A stretch of 64,000 nt of DNA from Collybiopsis luxurians FD-317 M1 (Eukaryota; Basidiomycota; Agaricomycetes; Agaricales; Omphalotaceae), in assembly GCA_000827265.1 (NCBI GenBank), contig KN834749.1, forward strand, positions 51,500 through 115,499, in the 5' to 3' direction. Positions 32,936 through 43,592 of the stretch are shown piece by piece (the stretch's first letter is position 1; every line of letters begins with the position of its first letter). A model generated the notes under the pieces. That model saw only the letters and a program-made list of their open reading frames with translations, had not been told where the DNA came from and made no database searches. The position numbers and the translations under genes are program-made.

Positions 32936-34641
32936 TCTAGGCTGACGCATATATACTTATGTTATCTTTCTCCGATGTCAGTACACATCTCTAGATGTCG
33001 GTTCTTTCAATGCTCGTGTGGGTTGTCAACGTGCCTGACTTGTATTGCGTTGGATGAAAGGATGAGCTCATGTCGATTTGATGATGCAATTCATCTCATT
33101 CACTGTGGCGTATCGATGCTGCGTGTAAGTTCTCAATTCAGCGGGAGATCCGGAACATCGAAATTACCTGTAGCCCACCAATCGCTATTTCGAGAAAAAT
33201 GGTGTCCTTGTGCTCATCCGCTTAATTAGCGATTCTTGAAAGCTAGAAGTCTGAAGGGTCGGTATCAATAATGTGGTAAGTCCTTGGACTTCCTTGGACC
33301 TTGACACTGTTCCTTCTGGAATTTCAGGGAAGTGAGAAAATTGACACTCGGTAAACATTTTGGGTAACAACCTTCATTTGAAGCGATAGAAGAGCTCGCC
33401 TAGCGGACAGAGACTATAGGCAAAGATTGGATCAGACATTGTCCACGGTGGCCAGTTGGATGCTGCGGTGTTAAAGCCGGCTGAATACGGGGTGACGCGG
33501 GATTCAAGGATTTCCAGGGAAGAGTTCACTGGATTGAATTCATCATACGATTTACAAGAACGCTATATAATTTAAACCTAGTCTATATTAAAAAACCCAG
33601 GTCGGAAATCAGGGTCCTCAGCCTTCAGTGCTGTTCATCAATCATAATATACGTATGGAACCGGTTATCGTATCTCCATCTACATCTCACGGAGTTGAGG
33701 GATCAAGATCATTCCTCTTTCCTTTCTGACAAGAAGGGCCCTGAGCAGAGGAACCTTCTTCCAGATGTCCCACGTCGAGCCAATGTAACGCCACAGCCTC
33801 TCTTATGACGCCTCCTTCGCGACGCTGGTGACCTTTGATAGCTTCTTTCAAGTTCGGAGATGTCCATACGAAAAGGTACCCATAAGCTCATCCGAGAAGG
33901 ACGAAACAGAAGGGAAGAAGGTCGGGGGAAAAAAAAAAAAAGTGTGTGGGCAACAAGAGCTAAATTTGAGTAATTTCGGCGTTTAGGAAAAGGCTAGAAG
34001 GATTTTTGGAGCATCTGGGATCCGTCCAATTAGCGACTGAATAATCGCACGATAGTGCACCCCTCTTGAGAAATATGTAAACACAAGGTAGGTAGAGTGA
34101 GCAAGGACATATGTGTGTATATATACAAGTCTCTTTTTCGCTCGCCGCTAGTGGGCTTTTTATATATGCACTGCATGTGTTTTGTTTCGCTTGCCAGCAA
34201 CCCCATTCATGCTTTCATGATGGACTTGAATCGTTTGTTACCGAGTAAGGCAAGTGGTCAATATCGATGGAGTTCATCGGAGCATGGTAATTTGATGGGG
34301 TGGGGATGAAGGGAAGATCTAGAACGCGAGAGCATGATGCCTGTACAAGAGAAAAGGAAGCCAACCAGAACAAGGCACGAGGGAACTCTAAATCCAGCAC
34401 AAGAGTGATTTACAAATGAATGCCTACGAAACCGATCGCGCACCAGCGAGTAGGCTGCTGTGCAAAACCGCTCAATCAGATATAGGCATTCATTTCGGGA
34501 GTAGTCGCTGGCAGATTGATTGTTGATTGAAAAGGTATGGATTGCCAAGTATGTACGCAGCAGAGATATTACGAACAAGACGAAAAACAGCTTTCTAACA
34601 GGAACCCAAGAGAAAAAAAAGCCGACGAACAAAGTGGCGTG
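32936..34641. other. Long intergenic region, no clear gene
   Basis: This stretch holds the Brr6 3' flank and a SERF 3' flank. On minus, a 60-codon frame at 33709-33891 is preceded by a pyrimidine-rich tract (33898-33945 on +, including a 13-base A-run near 33930), as is typical before a start in these fungi. The peptide is basic with no recognised motif. Low-complexity TATA-like repeats occur near 34110-34130. I cannot support a gene. Confidence 0.4.
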
Positions 34642-34993
34642 TCATTTGCCGCCGCCGGCCGCGGAACCTGCATTCTTTTCCTCTTCCTTTTTCTGAACAA
34701 GAGTCAAAAAAGAAATCAATGTCGGAGAGAGAAGGCACCTTTTGCTTTGCTCGCAGGGCCTCAGCGTCCCTGTAGTCTACAATAAGATATCGGGACCAAA
34801 AGATGATGGGCAACTCGATCACTTACGCCTCTTTGCGCTTGGCTAAAGAGGAGGCACTTTCCTTGGGTTTCTTTTGGGCGGCAGCCTTTTTCTGGGCTTT
34901 AAGGCGATCTTGTTCACGTTGATTACCACCTGTGAGAAAGAATGATGAGAAAAAAAAGATGCAAGGTGGAAACAAGATGAACTTGCGAGTCAT
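34642..34993 (-). CDS. SERF/4F5-family small basic protein
   Basis: A 63-residue protein rebuilt from four exons: 34993-34987, 34929-34827, and two more ending at TGA 34642-34644. It reads MTRGNQREQDRLKAQKK at the start, the family signature, then Lys/Ala-rich helix and a Gly-rich end (AGSAAGGGK). SERF proteins are small disordered factors that bind RNA and modify amyloid formation. The first coding exon has only 7 bases (ATGACTC) and its intron (34986-34930, 57 bases) begins GCAAGT, a GC-AG intron. This choice is forced: only this splice restores R-G-N-Q-R-E. Too short and split for ordinary ORF calling. Confidence 0.85.
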
Positions 34994-35074
34994 GACGCTA
35001 GAGGGATGGTGGGAGTAACGTGCAAGTTGAGTGGATGAAGAGAAGAATTAAAATTGATTAGATAATAATATTGC

Positions 35075-35401
35075 CTATTTGAGCGGTGCCGCAGTGGTGG
35101 TCATGAGCTTGTTAAAGGATAGGCCGAGGTTAGTGGAATGAGGAGCTTCCGTTCTCGGGAAACGGAGATCAGAATATTCGGATGGAAGCGGACCGAAGAG
35201 AGCATCGACCTGACGTATATTTTTTTTCGGTCAATCATTTCAAAAAAATCATATGGGTTAGCGGGTTGCCAAGGTTGGACAGTTTTCGTCCGTTTTTAAC
35301 TCGTCCTGAACACATCATCCCTAAAAGACGCCACCTTGGAAATGATATGCACTAATCGCTGTGTCGATAACAGCCTGAAGGACATTTTCGCTGATATGAT
35401 C
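35075..35401 (-). CDS. Possible small unrecognised protein gene (C-terminal exons)
   Basis: On minus, an exon-like frame of 44 codons (35209-35075) follows a good acceptor (CAG at 35212-35210) and reads LFGPLPSEYSDLRFPRTEA and on to FNKLMTTTAAPLK before TAG. Upstream, after another acceptor (AATAG near 35402), a frame reads DHISENVLQAVIDTAISAY. Both look like coding sequence. The joining donor is weak (GTCTTT), and the 5' exons before 35401 lie in AT-rich sequence I could not resolve. It sits 82 bases upstream of the SERF start on the same strand. I do not recognise the family. It may be a short real gene or a relic. Confidence 0.3.
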
Positions 35402-35729
35402 CTATTGTGACAGTGGGTTCCAGAATGAAAAGCCTATATATATATATTACATTGATATGTCCATCCATACATACCTATACTATACATATACACAACATAC
35501 ATACTGTAAGATGAATGTTGGTTGTAAAGTGAGTTTAGCCACGCGAGATCTCGATTCTTTCAATGCCAAACACCCCCGAAGATGTCGATGAGATCTGATC
35601 GGCCCTGCCTTGCCCCCCCCCCCCCCAACTTTGCTATTCTCGCAAAAACAGCAAACAGTTTAAATACAGGCTACTGCCGTGGGCGTTCAAGTTTTTTCCC
35701 CTCCCGCCTCTTTTCCCTCTCCTGCAATC
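35402..35729. promoter_or_regulatory. Upstream region of Cyc8 with simple repeats
   Basis: It contains a TA run near 35435-35450, ACATAC-type repeats near 35465-35505 and a run of 14 C at 35613-35626, about 105 bases before the Cyc8 ATG. A pyrimidine-rich stretch (35695-35725) abuts the start. No TATA box at a typical distance is convincing. Confidence 0.45.
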
Positions 35730-38700
35730 ATGTCCAGACATACTGGACACAGAGACGTCCGTATGCATGATCCACCTCCTACTACCAATGGCGCCTCTCT
35801 AGTGTCCCCCGCCGTGGCTCCCGCCAATGCTGTCCAGAACGGCTCTCTCCCCCCTCATTCCATGATTCAAAAGCTCAATAGCGCAAATGAGCAAACTTGG
35901 CTTTTGATTGGTCGTGTAGCTGAACAAATGGGTGACCTCGAACACGCCCTGTCCGCATATGAAAATGCCCTGCGGCACAATCCGATGTCACTTTCCGGCC
36001 TTACGCAAGTGGCTGGTATCGCTCGGATCAAGGAAAATTACCCAAAGGTCTGTCCGCGGGTCCCTGGACCGCCGGCTTTCCCCTATTTCGATCCGATCAA
36101 CTCAATCATAATTTCAATTTCAGGCTATAGAGTTCTTCCAACGTGTCCTCTCCCTCCAAGAAGATAATGGCGAAGTCTGGAGTGCCCTTGGCCACTGCTA
36201 TCTCATGCAGGATGATCTTCAAAAGGCTTACGCTGCCTACCAGCAGGCTCTCTACCTTCTCCCCAATCCAAAGGAAGATCCCAAACTCTGGTACGGTATC
36301 GGTATTCTTTACGACCGCTATGGCTCCCTCGACCACGCTGAGGAAGCCTTCTCTTCTGTTCTCGCCATGGATAAAGGTTCGTTTATTTTATGCTCGCATC
36401 AACGGGTGTTTATCTTATTATTAATGAACAAGACCTAGATTTCGACAAGGCGAATGAAATCCTCTTCCGATTAGGTATCATCTATAAGCAACAGGGCAAG
36501 TATGACGACTCCCTAGCATGCTTCGACCGTATCCTCCGCAATCCCCCAAGCCCTCTAGCTCATGCCGACATATGGTTCCAGATCGGACATGTGTATGAAC
36601 AACAGAAAGACGTGAGTTGCGACTTTTTTACCATACGTCAGTCACCATTAACCTTGACTGTCCGCAGCATGTCCGAGCCAAAGACGCTTATGAACGAGTC
36701 GTCGCCGATAATCCGGTCCATGCCAAGGTTCTCCAGCAGCTAGGCTGGTTGTATCACCAAGACGGTTCTAGCTTCCAGAACCAAGAGCTTGCGATTCAAT
36801 ATCTCACCAAGAGTCTCGAAGCCGGTAAGTGAAACTTTAACGCCTCTTGCGCCCTGAGTTTGACCATTTTCAGACTCGTCCGATGCACAGAGCTGGTATC
36901 TTTTAGGTCGAGCTTATATGGCAGGTCAAAAGTACAACAAAGCTTACGAAGCTTATCAACAAGCAGTCTATCGGGACGGTCGGAACCCTACCTTTTGGTG
37001 TTCCATCGGTGTCCTTTACTTCCAGATCAACCAATTCCGAGACGCACTCGATGCTTATTCCCGGGCTATCCGCATCAATCCTTACATCTCTGAAGTTTGG
37101 TTCGACCTCGGGAGTCTCTATGAGAGTTGCAACAACCAAATCTCCGATGCCATTGACGCTTACGCTCGAGCTAGCGAACTCGATCCGGAGAATCGCGTCA
37201 TCTCTAATCGGCTGCAACTGCTCAAGACAGCACAGGCTACCGGTGGTCAACTACCTGCTGCGCCTGGTCCTCAAGATGTGCATCCAACCGCCTATGCTAG
37301 TGCGGTTGTGCCTCCACCCGGCCTGACCGGTCCCCCATTGCTATTACAGCCTCCCAATCAACGAGCCTCGTTCCGTGCAGATTCAAGAGGTGCTGCCAAC
37401 GAAATATCCCTTCCCCCGCCATCGCAAGGTCCGGCTACTCGATCTCCTCCAGGTCCATTCCGTGGTGGTCCCCCTCCTCCTGTCATTATTGACGAGACAC
37501 GTCATGGATCGTTGCATACTCCGCTAGCTCCAATGGAAGTAGATGGACCTGGTCATGGTTCCCGAGACTATCCCCGCGAAGGTGGTAGTTCTCGAAGCAG
37601 TCTTCTTCATCACCCTTCTTCCCAGAACCAGACGCCAGTTGATGATGCTCGAGCTCGAGGTCATCACGGTGATTACTTCCCTCGTCATCATCGCGCGCCA
37701 TCGTCTCGGTCTTCCTCACCCCCTCCTCTCTCTTCTGTCAGAGGGCGAGCTTCGCCGCCACCTCCATTTCAAACTTTCCCTCCAAGCCGCCCAGTTGTTG
37801 GTCCCGGTCAGCTTCCTACTCGTTCCCCGCACTCCTATCCCGCCCAAACGCCGAGCAAGACCGAACCGGATTCTGCTTGGGAACGACGTCCTGGTGAACA
37901 TTGGGAACATAGCGCGGATCGTCGATCTTCAAGACATAGTAATGATTATCCTCAAGCATCTCCATTCTACCCGCCTCGCTCACCTGGTCATTCCTATCGT
38001 GCCCACAGTCCGCCAGAACCATCTCCTCGTTCCTCTCGCCCACCTCTTCGTCACTGGGAAAGCGTGGGCAATAATACCAAGCCTGCGTCTTCATACCCGG
38101 GCAGTGCCCCATCTCCTCCCCCTGGTCCAGAAGAACGTGCGTCTCGCGGCAGATTTGACCCAACTCGCGAACACAGCAACAATTATGCTTCCTCTTCCTC
38201 AAGGCCCGCGCCGCCTGCTTCGTTACTGCGTAATTCCGAGAGTCCTCATCCAGGAAGTGACAAGGAAAGACGGCGAAGGGCGCAGGCTTCACGAGAGCCT
38301 GAACCGCTTCAGGAGGGCTCAGCCAAAAAGGAAAGGAAGAAGCGAGGGTCTTCAAAGAGGAAGGATGACGAGATGTCAAAAGGTTTTAACTCTTCTGAAT
38401 CTTCTCCTACTCATCGTTACTCAAATACTGGTTCTCCAGGTCCCAGCTCAAACGGGTCTGGCTCTTCCAACCGTCCGTCCCCCATCAGTGGGACCACACC
38501 TCGACCACCGTCTCGTGTTGTGGATGAAGATTACGACGAGGGTGTTGCTGATGCTCTTATGGGATTGGCAGCTTACAGGCCTCCAGCAGCAGAAGGGGCC
38601 TCTGAACATCATTCGCACTCACCAACTATTTCTTCTGGAAGTCGACACAGTGATTCAAGGCCGACGGTGTCTCATCGAGATTCTATCTCATCCAACAGAA

Positions 38701-39260
38701 GCCACATGTCCCCGCCTCCTCAACCTCCTTTGAAAAGAGCCCTAAGTCCAACTCCAGACGACAACAGCAGTGACAGCAAACGTTCGAGAACGGAGTCATT
38801 GAAACGCAGGCCGTCATCGCCGTCTAATGGACGGCGAACACCTGTTCAGTCTACTCGCCCTTCACCTATTCCTTTCCGTACCCAGCCGACTTCACACTCT
38901 CCCGATTCGACTAGACATGAAACTTACCCTCCCTCACCTCCTCTCCCTGCCGTTCTTCCTCCTCATCCTCGTCCCCTCGGAGCCAGTGCTGGAATTGCTC
39001 ATCCGAGCAGTAGTGCAAGCAGCAATGCCTCAATCGCCCTACCTCCAATTGCAACCTTGTCTCCCGATTCAAGTGCACCTTCACCGAGTGCCGGTAATGA
39101 TGAACGCGAGAGGGAAAGGGATCGTGATCGCATGCAGGTCGATTCTCGTCCTTCCTTGTCACCACCGCGCTCAAAGTTGGCTGAAATACCCACCAGATCT
39201 CCCCCCAAACATACACCCTCACCCGCTACAAGTGGAGCTGAGAAGAAAGAGCCTGCGTAA
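35730..39260 (+). CDS. CYC8: General transcriptional corepressor Cyc8/Ssn6
   Basis: Cyc8 partners with Tup1 in the nucleus and represses many genes when recruited by DNA-binding factors. Start MSRHTGHRDVRMHDPP. About ten TPR repeats follow, among them TWLLIGRVAEQMGDLEHAL, VWSALGHCYLMQDDLQKAY, LWYGIGILYDRYGSLDHA, ILFRLGIIYKQQGKYDDSL and VWFDLGSLYESCNNQISDA. Five short introns interrupt the TPR part, and the last exon is a single long frame from 36918. The C-terminal half is a long Pro/Ser/Arg-rich disordered region with a basic patch (KKERKKRGSSKRKDDE) and ends in SGAEKKEPA. TPR number and order match Ssn6 proteins. It is divergent from SERF. Confidence 0.93.
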
Positions 39261-42137
39261 CTTTACGGTATATGCTCTTCCGCGGTTCGCCGGGTTTGTG
39301 CCAATGTTGATAGTGTGTCGAGTTTTGACAGTGCCTGTCTCTTGCCTTTACCTTCTTGCATCTCGTTTGAAACATCGTGTCGTCACTGCGCTCTCTTTCC
39401 TTCCTAACTCTATCGAGCGCTAATTGCATTGTAATTACGTCTGTCTGTCTATACTCCTAGAGTCTCATCACTTGCATTTTCTTTACGCCCAACACGCAAT
39501 TTATATTGCTATTACTCGATCATTTCGTATGAATCTATATACATAGCATGCAATACACAACTTGTATATTTGAACGATCAAGAACGCAATAAGAACGCGG
39601 TCACGAGAAGCGCGATATCTTAATTCCGGCACTTTGTCCTGTGGTATGAAAATCCCTCAATCTGTTCTTACGGTTTGTCTTATACAGATCGATGTGCCGA
39701 TGATTCATGCATTCGTCATTCTTTGTCCGTCCGTGCAATTCGCGCATCCTCGGCGTTTTTTTTTTTTTGGTACATAGCTTGGCGTGGAATTCTATAACTC
39801 TCAACTGGGCCCTGATATTCTTACAAGCAACCCTTCCGAGCTCATCCGAGTTTTACCCATTGCAACGTACGTAGCTGAAACCTTACCCGGTGCTATGGCT
39901 CCTCCTCGAAGGTTTAAAACGGTTCCCAAGATCTCGCCCATTCAACAGCCTTCCCGTTTACTGTTGAGCTCCATTCAGATATACTTTGCTACCGAGAGCT
40001 GTAACTCTCTCCGGGTTCAACCTGTCAAATCGCTTAGTATGCATGCCGCGCTCTATATATGATACTGTACATGTATGTGCCCTGGCTTTCTTTTGGTGGC
40101 ATCTTTTTATGTGCGCCATTCCGAGATGCCTAAGTAATCCCAGGATAAACGGCCTTCATCACATGTGGAGGGCGGTGTCAGGCAGTCCAGTTAGTTTCTG
40201 TAAATTTAGGTGTATGTATGGACTCGAATCAATGTTGTCGTTGAGCATGCATCTACAGTTCCTCGGAGTTGTATTACTGCATAAATCCGTTCCCATACTC
40301 CATTGCTGTGTTCTCAATGAATGATCTTCCCCTCTCACTGAACGGTTACTACTTATTCAAACGTCGCATGCATATGAAGGTACAGCAGACAATCAAGCCC
40401 TTTCCGCAGCCCCATATATCTTAAATCGATCTATCGCCAACCTGCCTCCGCCTTCCGGTCGAACACCAGAAGGCACCAGACCGCAAACCACCCAGTTTTG
40501 GCAGTATGGACCCGCATATACCCAGCTTATCTATCATCCACCTCCAATGGATTGAATCAAAGTTATGGAACAATCCGGAGAGATATTTGAATATAGATCG
40601 CGGTGATTATCTTCATCTATCAGTTTCAATAGTTCTAAGCTCAAAGTTCATTTGATCGTCAACCAAATGCACTATTAGGGTACGAGAGCCTTCTGAATGA
40701 CAAATAGGAGGAAATGTTCTGGACATCATTCTATATATTTTTATGATCCACCCACCACTACATAGGTCCTATGTTGCTGTGTTGCTGTACTGGATGCTTC
40801 TGGCTGGTACGCAAGAAAGACGAATGTGAATCAAATGCCATTCCATATTGCACTCCTTTGTTTGACAAAACATCCGAAAGTTCTCACTGCATATGACCGC
40901 GGGGAAGGCGGAGAAGCATGAGACTCGAGAGAATGTGAACAAGAATTTCCTAGCCACACGGTGAGGGGGTGTGTTTTCACATTCCACTGCACCGTGTTCC
41001 AATGATAGAAGGCTTTCTTTTAACCAGCGATGTCAAAGAACATTATTCTTCTTCTGGATGCATCACCGAGATCAATGATCAGTAATAGACATTGAGTCCA
41101 AATACGGCTGCGTGACCAAGGAAATCAGGAGAGCCTAGCCTTGCTCGGGTTTTATATAGATTACTGCGGTGGTGTATTATCGGATTAATTCAAAAAGCCG
41201 ACTCGAAAGGAAATCTATTACTGCATGTCCTGCTACAGCCACTGGCCAACAAGAGATTGAATATGACCGATAAGATCCGGACCCCGGGGGGGCGTTGAGC
41301 ACATGAACCTGTGCGAACATGGTTCCACATTGTATCTTCCGGGTTTTGAATGGACTCTACATACTTATAGCTCGAGTATGGTGGCATATCTTTTGCTTTA
41401 CCCTCTTCCTGGTTAGTGTCGAAGCTTCCTGAAGCGCTAACGGAGCTCGTTAGCCTCTACCTCTTACTCCGACTGATACCGGAAATGAAAGCTGTTCAAT
41501 GCACTTGCCTGGTCATATTTCGTTATACCGGTCAAGTGCGAGCTGATCGAGATGAGATGCACGTATGAAACGTAAATTGGGAACATCCATGTAGCATGGA
41601 GACCACTAATGATCTAGTGACTCGGCAGTAGAATCATCGCGCTTGCTTGAGAGACCACAGCGATCTTCTAGTAGTATTCGATCCATCAGTCATATAAAAA
41701 GATGATCAGATGTATTGACCGCAGCGAAAGATGGCGGTTGGTATATTAGAACCTATGAAAGGGAAAGGCACTTGTAAAATAATCTCAGGCAGGATACATT
41801 CAACCACCGAGGGAGCGAAGATCAAATATTTGATCAGACTGAGTGTGTTACTGATCTGCAAGCACGTAGGGGGCACTGACACCCAAACGTCAGAGGTCGC
41901 CTAATATATAACCTGCATCGCAGCTATTGGAAGAAGACAGTGAATCGAGCATACGAGTGTAAAACTGAACTATCGATGAAAAATCCAAAAAGGAATTTAG
42001 CGCCCAGGGTAAAGTCACGCGCTGGGAAAGCTGCTGTGCCGGCGCGGCGGCACCTCACACATTGCTCGAGCATGTATTACACGACGTTGTATTGACCGTC
42101 ACCTTTGGACCTTCAATCAGAACAACATTCTCCCGGC
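39261..42137. other. Long intergenic region
   Basis: Nearly 2.9 kb lies between two + genes. I see no gene with support. A Pro-rich open frame at about 40380-40559 (including PSGRTPEGTRPQTTQFWQY) is the most protein-like piece but lacks a start and a match. A T-run of 12 lies near 39757. The last few hundred bases form the Erf4 promoter. It could hold a long non-coding transcript or the extended upstream region of a regulated gene. Confidence 0.4.
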
Positions 42138-43304
42138 ATGGCTTCAGAAGAGAGAGATGACTTTGAAGGCCCTTCTGATGTGATAGACATTTCAGGAGAA
42201 AAGCCTCAGCGACTTCGCATTTCACAACAAGACTTGCCACCCAGCCCCCCTCTTACTAGGTCAAATTCTGTCGCCAGTAGCACGCCCGAAGACGGAGGAA
42301 AGGAAGCAGAGGTTCAGGAACACAGCTGGGATCCTCTGCAACATGATCAAGAGACTCAGTTGGAGGAAGACGAGGAGTTTGTTGCTAGTACAGGCGAGGC
42401 CATGTATGAAGCTGGGGACTCTGCGGTAGACATCAATGACCAGGAGTCCTATGCACGTTCTAAACCGTCGCGCTCAAATCTTCGTTTGGAAATTGAACAC
42501 AAAGTTCCTTCACCTCAACCTTGGGATCTTGTTGACCCTCCTCCGACGAATGGAGAAAAGCTACCCAATCCGTATGGCACCATAACCTCACATAGAACCC
42601 TCCAGGATTCAGTGTGAGTGGAACGTTGAACATTCTTCAACCATAATCATCCTCACAGTCAAACTCGTAGGCGTAATCGGTCTCTGATACCCAAGTCATC
42701 CTATTACTTCGGACCTCCTCCCCCTGGATCTGCGTACGGGTCGGACCCTGTGGGTCAGATCGGACTTCACCATCCGCGAGAGATTATCCGAGTGGAGAGG
42801 GATTATACCGGAGGAGAATTGATACAATTTGCCCCGATTTATCCACTAGAATTGGAAGGCCGGGTTAGGATTATGGTCATTCGCCAGTAGTATTGTCACT
42901 GATATGTCCGCAGATAACACCGACCCAGTTCTTAGAGTCGATGAACTCCATTAACGAACTATTAATATCAGCTCACAGTTTTCGCCGCGCCATGGTGGAC
43001 AATTGGTTGGCTATATTCACCCTCCAAATTTCCACTGTCCTTTGGAGTACGCATTATGAAAGAGTATGAGCTCCTTTGTTTCTGACCACCTAGCGTTACT
43101 TATTTTTCCATCTAAGGAAATGAAGCGTTTACAGCAGCTTTTTGATGCCCTGAACACTGAATTATACAACCCTTCAGGTTTGAACTTATTATGGCCTCAA
43201 AAGGTTGCCTTTCTATTTGTGAGTCTGCCATTCAGTCATGTAGTCTTTCCCTGACTGATTTTTTTTTGCAGCTAGAGATTGAATACTATGTGAGTCTGCT
43301 TTAA
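42138..43304 (+). CDS. ERF4: Erf4/GCP16-type palmitoyltransferase cofactor
   Basis: Erf4 pairs with the DHHC enzyme Erf2 to palmitoylate Ras at the ER/Golgi. The first ATG is 42138 (MASEERDDFEGPSD). The N-terminal 150 residues are disordered and acidic (HDQETQLEEDEEF). The conserved domain reads IIRVERDYTGGELIQFAPIY, then ITPTQFLESMNSINELLISA and MKRLQQLFDALNTELYNPSG, closing with WPQKVAFLF / LEIEYY. Introns lie near 42614-42659, 42864-42912, 43059-43119 and 43219-43271. The end may be VSLL* at 43304, or, if one more intron is used, a stop at 43340-43342. The protein is typical in length. Confidence 0.88.
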
Positions 43305-43592
43305 TCAGAGATCGAGTGTAGTCTGACGACGATGGGCAGTGAGTTTTGGGGATTTTGAGCAGAGTACTCTATTTTACATTATATACCACCCCACGTACGG
43401 AGATGGAGTCCGAGCTTGAGAAAGTGTACGCAAGCGAAGGGCCGAAGCCGGCTTACGTAAAATAATATCATGGGTTGCTGAGTAATTGAGCTAAGACCTT
43501 TGTACACCCTTTTGCTTGTGGACTATCATATCAACCACAAGCACCGACCAGAATCACTCTCTCAATCTTTTGTGTTCCCTGGGTTTAAACCG

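Noticed and set aside
33709..33891. 60-codon minus frame after a pyrimidine tract
   Set aside because: The tract is promoter-like, but the peptide has no recognised motif and two other frames over the same bases are equally open.
37486..39423. Long alternative frames (up to 396 codons) within the Cyc8 C-terminal exon
   Set aside because: They arise from the low-complexity Pro/Ser/Arg coding sequence and lie wholly inside the 780-codon Cyc8 frame.
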